Positions 1 through 3,908 of a stretch of 6,794 nucleotides of DNA are shown in pieces. Both the position numbers and the translations under genes were made by a program. Origin of the DNA: Candidatus Aenigmatarchaeota archaeon (GTDB lineage Archaea; Aenigmatarchaeota; Aenigmatarchaeia; CG10238-14; SCSR01); NCBI GenBank assembly GCA_030018055.1, contig JASEGN010000044.1, positions 1 through 6,794 of the forward strand. The letters run 5' to 3'. A model generated the notes under the pieces. The model searched no databases. It was not told where the DNA came from and was given only the letters and a program-made list of their open reading frames with translations. Every line of letters begins with the position of its first letter. Positions within the stretch are counted from its first letter, which is position 1.

Positions 1-65
1 GACAAGTTTTTAATACTATCAATTTCTCCATCACATAATTGTACTAATGTTTCAGGATGTAAACA
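1..65 (-). mobile_element. Intein in GlmS, N-terminal splicing block (partial)
   Basis: Inteins are self-splicing protein insertions, often carrying a homing endonuclease. Here 21 intein residues are visible, beginning directly after Asp30 of GlmS. They read CLHPETLVQLCDGEI and continue with a further Ile and Leu at intein positions 18 and 21. This matches splicing block A: Cys1 as the nucleophile for the N-S acyl shift, Thr6, a beta-strand with Val8, Asp12-Gly13, and the hydrophobic Ile18/Leu21. Uninterrupted GlmS proteins have SAG after YRGYD, so the insertion point would leave Ser as the +1 extein residue, suitable for trans-esterification. From family knowledge, Methanocaldococcus jannaschii GlmS carries an intein (the GF-6P intein); I believe it is at this same place but cannot verify that here. 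The endonuclease domain, block B (TxxH) and the C-terminal HN/S junction are outside the window, so whether this is a full, mini or split intein cannot be told. Confidence 0.85.
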
Positions 66-155
66 GTCATAACCTCTGTATTTTAAATGTCTTAATCCAT
101 CAAGAATTATTGGTGAAGCATTCCTCTTGCCTATATAAGCTATTATCCCACACAT
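1..155 (-). CDS. glmS: Glucosamine-6-phosphate synthase, N-terminal start, interrupted by an intein (partial)
   Basis: GlmS (glutamine:fructose-6-phosphate amidotransferase) makes glucosamine-6-phosphate from fructose-6-phosphate and glutamine in the cytoplasm, the first step of UDP-GlcNAc synthesis. Only 51 codons are in the window. The protein starts MCGIIAYIGKRNASPIIL; Cys2, exposed after Met removal, is the N-terminal nucleophile of the glutaminase (Ntn-hydrolase) domain. The frame continues through LRHLKYRGYD (residues 21-30), a hallmark glutaminase motif normally followed by SAG. Instead the frame enters CLHPETLVQL at residue 31, the beginning of an intein. The ATG at 155-153 is chosen because GlmS requires Met-Cys there. 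No clear Shine-Dalgarno precedes it; a TATA-like box about 32 bases upstream suggests a very short leader. The gene diverges from the winged-helix gene at 277. The rest of the intein and the whole C-extein (rest of the glutaminase plus both SIS domains) lie outside the window. Family identity is clear from the motif even in this short piece. Confidence 0.9.
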   Translation of the reverse strand, partial: MCGIIAYIGKRNASPIILDGLRHLKYRGYDCLHPETLVQLCDGEIDSIKNL

Positions 156-181
156 AGTTTCACAAAGTTTTCATCTCTGAA

Positions 182-193
182 GATATATTTTAG
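182..193 (-). promoter_or_regulatory. Probable TATA box of glmS
   Basis: Read on the minus strand this is CTAAAATATATC, preceded by an A-rich stretch that could serve as a BRE. Its centre is about 32 bases before the glmS ATG, so transcription would start only a few bases before the start codon. A second TATA-like string (minus-strand CTTTATATT, around 206-214) lies farther upstream and is an alternative. Confidence 0.45.
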
Positions 194-242
194 TTATTTT
201 TAACCAATATAAAGTTTATTAAAACATTTTTGAAATTAATAT

Positions 243-256
243 GAAAATTTATATAC
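243..256 (+). promoter_or_regulatory. TATA box of the winged-helix gene; leaderless start
   Basis: GAAAATTTATATAC closely fits the archaeal BRE/TATA consensus. The centre of TTTATATA is about 26 bases before the ATG at 277, the distance expected between a TATA box and the transcription start. The message is therefore likely leaderless, which agrees with the absence of any Shine-Dalgarno before this ATG and supports 277 as the true start. Confidence 0.65.
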
Positions 257-276
257 TGGTAATATAAAATACTTAT

Positions 277-1221
277 ATGGCTAAAAAGCTCTTAGTTGAA
301 AGGAAAGGGGGAAAATACCTTTCAAAGGGTATAAAAATAATTGAAGATCCAACAAAACTTTCACCAGCACTTAATAAAACAACCTTAAAGATATTGAGAG
401 AAATAGCCAAAAAACCAAGCTACCCAAAAGAAATAGCCAAAAATCTCAAGCTAGATAGACAAGTGGTTTATTATTATATCCATAAACTTGAAAATTCCGG
501 CTTAATAAAGGTTGTTAAAGAAATGAGAAAGAAAGGGGCAATATGTAAGTTTTACCTTCCAATTTCTGATGCATTTGGTTTTGAGTTAACATCCAAACAA
601 GAAGCTCTTAGTTTAAAAGAGACCTCTAAGGTTGAAGAATTTTTCGAAGAATTTATTGCTAGCGGTATGTTCGATGGTTCGATAGTTGTTGGCTCCCCAT
701 TGCAACATGGCCCATTTTTAACAGCAGCTAGAGATGGACATTATGCAATTCAGCTAGCAATGTTCTTAGGTAGCTTTTGTGAACTACCAAAAAAATATGT
801 GGTAAAACTTGATACTGAGGTAAAGGCTGAGCATGAGGAAAGAAGGAATATGATTTTAATTGGAGGACCCATAACTAACATGATATCCAATGAGATTAAC
901 GACAAGCTAAAAATAAGGTTTATATGGATAGAAACATGGAAAATTTTTTCCGAACTTAGTAAAAAGGAATATGTGGATGAAGATCTAGGAATAATAGCAA
1001 AAATAAAAAATCCATGGGACGAAACTAAAAGAATAATTCTGCTATCAGGCCTAAAATTTGAAGGAACGAAATCTTGTATAATCGCAATTATCCAGTTTTT
1101 TGATAGTATTTTAAAAAACTATGAGTCTGGAAAAGATTTTTTCTGTTTGATAAGAGGCTTAGATAGGGATGGAGACGGAAAGGTTGATGATATTGGTGTC
1201 GTTGAGAAATTAATTGTTTAG
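277..1221 (+). CDS. Winged-helix (ArsR-like) DNA-binding protein fused to an S-layer-like domain
   Basis: The 314-residue protein has no signal peptide or membrane segment and should be cytoplasmic. Residues about 32-96 form a winged helix: helix LNKTTLKILREIA, helix-turn-helix YPKEIAKNLKLDRQVVYYYI, then NSGLIKVV and a basic wing ending in FYLPI, typical of archaeal ArsR/MarR-like regulators. Residues about 130-290 resemble a domain I associate with archaeal S-layer-type proteins: FDGSIVVGSPLQHGPF (132-147), ARDGHYAIQLAMFLG (151-165), MILIGGPITN (192-201), the IAKIKNPWDETK strand (240-251) and a GLKFEGTKS turn (258-266). The end holds D296-R-D298-G-D300-G-K-V-D304, a calcium-loop-like DxDxDGxxD motif. 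Family knowledge gives only 'transcriptional regulator'; the ligand and target genes are unknown. Its promoter lies close to that of divergent glmS, so regulation of glmS and/or itself is possible but is inference. The 3' end overlaps the end of rpoK by 4 bases. Confidence 0.75.
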   Translation: MAKKLLVERKGGKYLSKGIKIIEDPTKLSPALNKTTLKILREIAKKPSYPKEIAKNLKLDRQVVYYYIHKLENSGLIKVVKEMRKKGAICKFYLPISDAFGFELTSKQEALSLKETSKVEEFFEEFIASGMFDGSIVVGSPLQHGPFLTAARDGHYAIQLAMFLGSFCELPKKYVVKLDTEVKAEHEERRNMILIGGPITNMISNEINDKLKIRFIWIETWKIFSELSKKEYVDEDLGIIAKIKNPWDETKRIILLSGLKFEGTKSCIIAIIQFFDSILKNYESGKDFFCLIRGLDRDGDGKVDDIGVVEKLIV

Positions 1222-1472
1222 GGTTCCCCGCGTTCTTTAAGCCAATTTTCTATGGCTACCTTTACATTTATAACAACTTCCTCTTCACCTGGCAACTTTC
1301 TTTTTATTGTCATAGGAATTAATTTTTCTTTGAATTCCAGCTTAGCTATTTTAATCGGGTCTATTTCCTCGGTTTTAACTAGGATAGGAGCTCCAAGTGA
1401 AATTTGCAATGCTCTTGCACCTAACAAACGAACTACTTCAAACCTAGTAAACCTATCCAAAGGCCAGATCAA
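1218..1472 (-). CDS. rpoK: DNA-directed RNA polymerase subunit Rpo6 (RpoK), TTG start
   Basis: RpoK is the archaeal counterpart of eukaryotic RPB6 and bacterial omega; it clamps the largest subunit of RNA polymerase and helps assembly. The 84-residue protein shows the family signature RFTRFEVVRLLGARALQISL (residues 7-26), followed by GAPILV, a DPIKIAKLEF helix, and LIPMTIKR. The C-terminal tail after IKRKLPGEEE (to residue 84) makes it longer than the roughly 57-residue forms known in some Euryarchaeota and more like forms I recall from TACK archaea. No ATG is available: the start is TTG at 1472-1470, four bases after a GGTGA Shine-Dalgarno. An in-frame TTG at codon 5 would be too far from that site. 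The gene lies 17 bases after rpoN on the same strand, so the two are surely co-transcribed. Its stop codon overlaps the stop of the opposing winged-helix gene. Confidence 0.93.
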   Translation of the reverse strand: MIWPLDRFTRFEVVRLLGARALQISLGAPILVKTEEIDPIKIAKLEFKEKLIPMTIKRKLPGEEEVVINVKVAIENWLKERGEP

Positions 1473-1476
1473 TCCC

Positions 1477-1481
1477 TCACC
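1477..1481 (-). promoter_or_regulatory. Shine-Dalgarno deciding the TTG start of rpoK
   Basis: Minus-strand GGTGA matches the anti-Shine-Dalgarno end of archaeal 16S rRNA and sits four bases before TTG 1472-1470, within the 17-base gap after rpoN. The in-frame region upstream of the TTG contains no ATG or GTG before a stop at 1499-1497. Confidence 0.7.
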
Positions 1482-1489
1482 AAATGAAG

Positions 1490-1684
1490 CTATGGTTTAA
1501 ATTTAGCAACTTCCTTCAATAAATCCACATGACCTAAAAATAACTGTCTACAACAATATCTTTTCAATCCAAGCTCGGTTAAAACTCTCCCTTTTTCTTC
1601 ACCTGCTTTAACCCTGCGCTTATACTCATCATATAAATGCCCTACTACCTTCCCACAAGAAAAACAACGAACTGGTATTATCAT
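1490..1684 (-). CDS. rpoN: DNA-directed RNA polymerase subunit Rpo10 (RpoN)
   Basis: RpoN is the archaeal RPB10 homologue, a zinc-binding subunit in the Rpo3/Rpo11/Rpo10/Rpo12 assembly platform. The product starts MIIPVRCFSCGKVVG, almost the family consensus, and carries the atypical zinc motif CxxC...CC: Cys7 and Cys10 in RCFSC and Cys44-Cys45 in RYCCR (numbered from the second Met). The helix DEYKRRVKAGEE and the end CRQLFLGHVDL are also typical. Length (64 residues) is normal. Two adjacent ATG codons exist (1687-1685 and 1684-1682). The second gives the canonical MIIPVRCF start and better spacing to the Shine-Dalgarno, so it is chosen; the alternative adds one Met. rpoK follows after 17 bases. 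In many archaea these genes sit with rpl13, rps9 and rps2, but here rpoN is first and the upstream neighbour is divergent, so the pair has its own promoter. Confidence 0.95.
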   Translation of the reverse strand: MIIPVRCFSCGKVVGHLYDEYKRRVKAGEEKGRVLTELGLKRYCCRQLFLGHVDLLKEVAKFKP

Positions 1685-1687
1685 CAT

Positions 1688-1696
1688 TCACCACCT
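1688..1696 (-). promoter_or_regulatory. Shine-Dalgarno of rpoN
   Basis: Minus-strand AGGTGGTGA lies directly before the double ATG. AGGTGG is 3 bases from the first ATG and 6 from the second, favouring the second ATG (1684). This and the site before rpoK are the clearest Shine-Dalgarno sequences in the window; the plus-strand genes lack one. Confidence 0.7.
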
Positions 1697-1738
1697 TTTA
1701 ATTCCTTTAATAAGGTGTATAAACTATTTTAACATCTT

Positions 1739-1751
1739 TCTTATATATTTC
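1739..1751. promoter_or_regulatory. TATA element between rpoN and the Lhr fragment, possibly shared
   Basis: The TTATATATTT core lies between the two divergent genes. Read on the minus strand it is GAAATATATAAG with a purine-rich BRE-like flank, about 57 bases before the rpoN start, giving a leader of roughly 30 bases that would include the rpoN Shine-Dalgarno. Read on the plus strand the core is about 30 bases before ATG 1775, the spacing of a leaderless gene, though the upstream flank there is pyrimidine-rich and a poor BRE. A second minus-strand candidate is TAGTTTATACACC (1714-1726). Confidence 0.45.
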
Positions 1752-1774
1752 TATTTTTTTTGGAAATATTTTTT

Positions 1775-3229
1775 ATGGAAATTAAAAAAAGAAGAAGGGG
1801 AATTGAATATTATTTTGAAAATCTTTCAACAATTCCAGATACAAGGTCATTCAAAGTAATAAATACCCTAGACAATTCTTTCGTTGCTAATTTAGATGAA
1901 GAATTTGTTGCTCTAAATTGTGATGTGGAAAAAAATTTCATTGTTAAAGGTGAAGCATGGAAAATTTTAAATATAGAGAAAGATAAGGTTTATGTTGAGC
2001 CAACAGAAGATATAGAAGCAGCTATACCAGCTTGGGAAGGGGAGTTAATTCCTGTTCCTTTCGAAGTTGCACAAGAGGTTGGAGAGCTAAGAAGTAAAAT
2101 TGCAGGACTTCTTTCGCAAAAGGATAAAGAAGAAATTATATCTTGGATTCAGACCGAGTATCCAGTAGATTATAATTCCGCTGAAAAAATGATAGAAACT
2201 ATTAAAAAACAGTTGAAACATAGCATTGTTCCTGATAACAAAACAATTTTAATCGAGGATTTTGAAAATGTTGTAATAACGCATGCTTGTTTTGGTTCTT
2301 TGGTTAATCAAACTCTTGGAAGACTTTTAACTGCTCTGCTAACGGCAAGAATAGGTTCTGTTGGGCTAAGAGTTGATCCATATAGAATTATACTTAAACT
2401 TCAAACAAGAGCCACTGAACTAGTCAAAGAAATTCTACTTAATACTAATCCAGATTACTTAAAGGAATATTTAGAGTTAAGTCTGACCCAAAGTAATTTA
2501 TTCCAATTGAAATTTGTACAGGTAGCTAAAAGGTTTGGTGTTCTATCCAAAGAAGCTGAATACGGAAAAGTTAGTTTAAGACGTATAATAGATGAATATG
2601 CTGATACCCCAGTCCATAGGGAAACTTTGAATGAGATTGAAGTAGAAAAATTAGATATAGAGAAAGCTAAAAAGATTTTGAAAGAAATTCAATCTGGCCA
2701 AATAAAAATGGTATTTAAGCCTGGACTATCTCCTCTTGGAAAGATTGGTCTAAAATATTGGGTTGAAGTAGTTGGTCCAGCAAAACCTGAAAGAGAAATT
2801 TTTGAAATTTTTAAACATAGACTATTAACAACGAAGCTAAGGTTAATTTGTTTAAATTGTGGAAGATGGGATCAGAGTTTTATTTTAAAAGAAATGCCAC
2901 AGGATGTTGAGTGCAGGAAATGTAGTGCCAGATTACTTGGGATAACTAAAAGTAGAGGAGAAAAGATTTTAAAAATTGTCAGAAAAAAATTGAGAAGGCA
3001 ACCATTAACACAAGAAGAATTGAAAAGTTATGAAAGAATTTTAAGAACTGCAGACCTTTTTTTGTCCTACAGAAAAAGAGCAGCAATTGTTCTAGCTGGT
3101 AAAGGAGTTGGACCCAGAACCGCAATAAGAATTTTAACAAAATATCATGCTAGTGAGGATGAACTTTTTTATGATATATTGAAGGCAGAGAGATTCTATC
3201 AGAAAACTAGAAGATATTGGAAAATCTAA
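1775..3229 (+). CDS. lhr: C-terminal half of an Lhr-type superfamily 2 helicase (no motor domains)
   Basis: Full Lhr-family helicases have two RecA domains, a winged helix and a large C-terminal domain, about 850-950 residues in all. This 484-residue protein begins where the C-terminal domain begins: YYFENLSTIPDTRSFKVIN (about 12-30), LDEEFVAL (40-47), then WEGELIPVPFEVAQEVGELR (about 87-106), all family hallmarks. No Walker A, DEAD/DEVH or motif VI is present. A four-cysteine zinc motif is intact (Cys359, Cys362, Cys380, Cys383; CLNC...CRKC), followed by LLGI and a C-terminal helix-hairpin-helix-like GVGPRTAIRILTKY and the final ILKAERFYQKTRRYW segment, so the C-terminus is complete. ATG 1775 is preferred over an in-frame TTG at 1760 because it fits a leaderless start from the TATA core at 1741. 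The preceding bases hold no helicase sequence. It is likely a split-helicase subunit whose motor half is encoded elsewhere, or a degenerate relic; the clean frame favours the former. Confidence 0.8.
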   Translation: MEIKKRRRGIEYYFENLSTIPDTRSFKVINTLDNSFVANLDEEFVALNCDVEKNFIVKGEAWKILNIEKDKVYVEPTEDIEAAIPAWEGELIPVPFEVAQEVGELRSKIAGLLSQKDKEEIISWIQTEYPVDYNSAEKMIETIKKQLKHSIVPDNKTILIEDFENVVITHACFGSLVNQTLGRLLTALLTARIGSVGLRVDPYRIILKLQTRATELVKEILLNTNPDYLKEYLELSLTQSNLFQLKFVQVAKRFGVLSKEAEYGKVSLRRIIDEYADTPVHRETLNEIEVEKLDIEKAKKILKEIQSGQIKMVFKPGLSPLGKIGLKYWVEVVGPAKPEREIFEIFKHRLLTTKLRLICLNCGRWDQSFILKEMPQDVECRKCSARLLGITKSRGEKILKIVRKKLRRQPLTQEELKSYERILRTADLFLSYRKRAAIVLAGKGVGPRTAIRILTKYHASEDELFYDILKAERFYQKTRRYWKI

Positions 3230-3251
3230 ACTATAGCATTGATTTCATAAT

Positions 3252-3719
3252 TCATAAATTTTTAGGCTTCCACTCATAGAGTGTAGAAATCATATTAACT
3301 ATTCTTCTCACATTTTCATTATCAATGTAATGTGGTTCAACATATAAACTCGCACCCTCAACAAGTTTACCATTATACTCTCCAAGAATTGTAATAGCAG
3401 TTATCGGTGTATAGGTAATGATTTTTTCTTTCCTCCCTGAAGGTAAATGCTCTATTGTTCTAGAACTTACAGGGATTTTTATTTTTAATCTTTCGCCCCT
3501 GTCATATTGGAATATTTCTCTAGTAATCTTTCCTTCCATCTTTTTAACCTCTTCTGCAATCGCTGAAACTTTACTTTTATCAAAGCTGTTGGATTTATAA
3601 GGAAAGCTGATTATAATACAGTCCTCTAAATATCTGACAGCCTCAAGGTCATACCTTTTTGCTCTTTCCTCTTCAAACCCACCTTTTACTTTAATAGCTT
3701 CTTCTAGAATTTTAATCAT
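3252..3719 (-). CDS. Hypothetical protein, function unknown
   Basis: I do not recognise this family. From ATG 3719 the product is 155 residues, soluble, charged, with no signal peptide, membrane segment or cysteine-pair motif (one Cys in YLEDCIIISF). The order appears alpha/beta: an amphipathic N-terminal helix (MIKILEEAIKVK), ERAKRYDLEAVRYLED, strand CIIISFPY, a helix SKVSAIAEEVKKM, strands around ERLKIKIPVSSRTIEHL, the pattern ITYTPITAITILGEYNGKLV, and a C-terminal helix NVRRIVNMISTLYEW. An in-frame GTG at 3758 would add 13 residues; ATG 3719 is preferred because a weak TATA-like AATTTAAG (about 3739-3747) sits 25 bases upstream and AAGGGAT lies just before it. The gene ends 22 bases from the end of the convergent Lhr fragment and diverges from ppsA. 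Base composition is like its neighbours, and the frame is uninterrupted, which supports a real gene. Confidence 0.7.
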   Translation of the reverse strand: MIKILEEAIKVKGGFEEERAKRYDLEAVRYLEDCIIISFPYKSNSFDKSKVSAIAEEVKKMEGKITREIFQYDRGERLKIKIPVSSRTIEHLPSGRKEKIITYTPITAITILGEYNGKLVEGASLYVEPHYIDNENVRRIVNMISTLYEWKPKNL

Positions 3720-3805
3720 AATATCCCTTAACAATAAAAACTTAAATTCATTTTGCACAATTTCAATGGAAAATTTGTAGAATCAATAACAGCTTTGTTA
3801 CTCAC

Positions 3806-3846
3806 TAACATATAAGAAAAATTAAGATGATATTTGATATAAGACC
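3806..3846 (+). promoter_or_regulatory. Probable ppsA promoter region
   Basis: The 150-189 base divergent gap before ppsA contains two TATA-like boxes, ACATATAAGA (3808-3817) and TGATATAAGA (3835-3844). They would start transcription about 45-75 bases before ATG 3909, leaving a leader without a Shine-Dalgarno. A weaker AT string around 3878-3887 is at leaderless distance. Which is used cannot be decided by eye. Confidence 0.4.
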
Positions 3847-3908
3847 TTCTCGTAAAGAAGTTAAATTTTGGAGTAAACAATAATACTTCTGATTACAAAA
3901 AATTAAGC

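Noticed and set aside
405..445. Repeated GAAATAGCCAAAAA in the winged-helix gene
   Set aside because: It encodes two similar EIAK helix segments of the DNA-binding domain and is explained by the protein sequence, not by a DNA repeat.
1252..1500. Plus-strand open frame of 82 codons
   Set aside because: It lies wholly antisense to rpoK and its start region, has no known motif, and the rpoK frame has a strong family match.
1760..1774. TTG at 1760 as start of the Lhr fragment
   Set aside because: It adds only MEIFF, has no Shine-Dalgarno, and is too close to the TATA core; ATG 1775 fits a leaderless start better.
3846..3889. Repeated CTTCT/AGAAG half sites upstream of ppsA (3846-3860 and around 3884-3889) as an operator
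   Set aside because: The arms are only five bases with irregular spacing, easily expected by chance in this AT-rich stretch.
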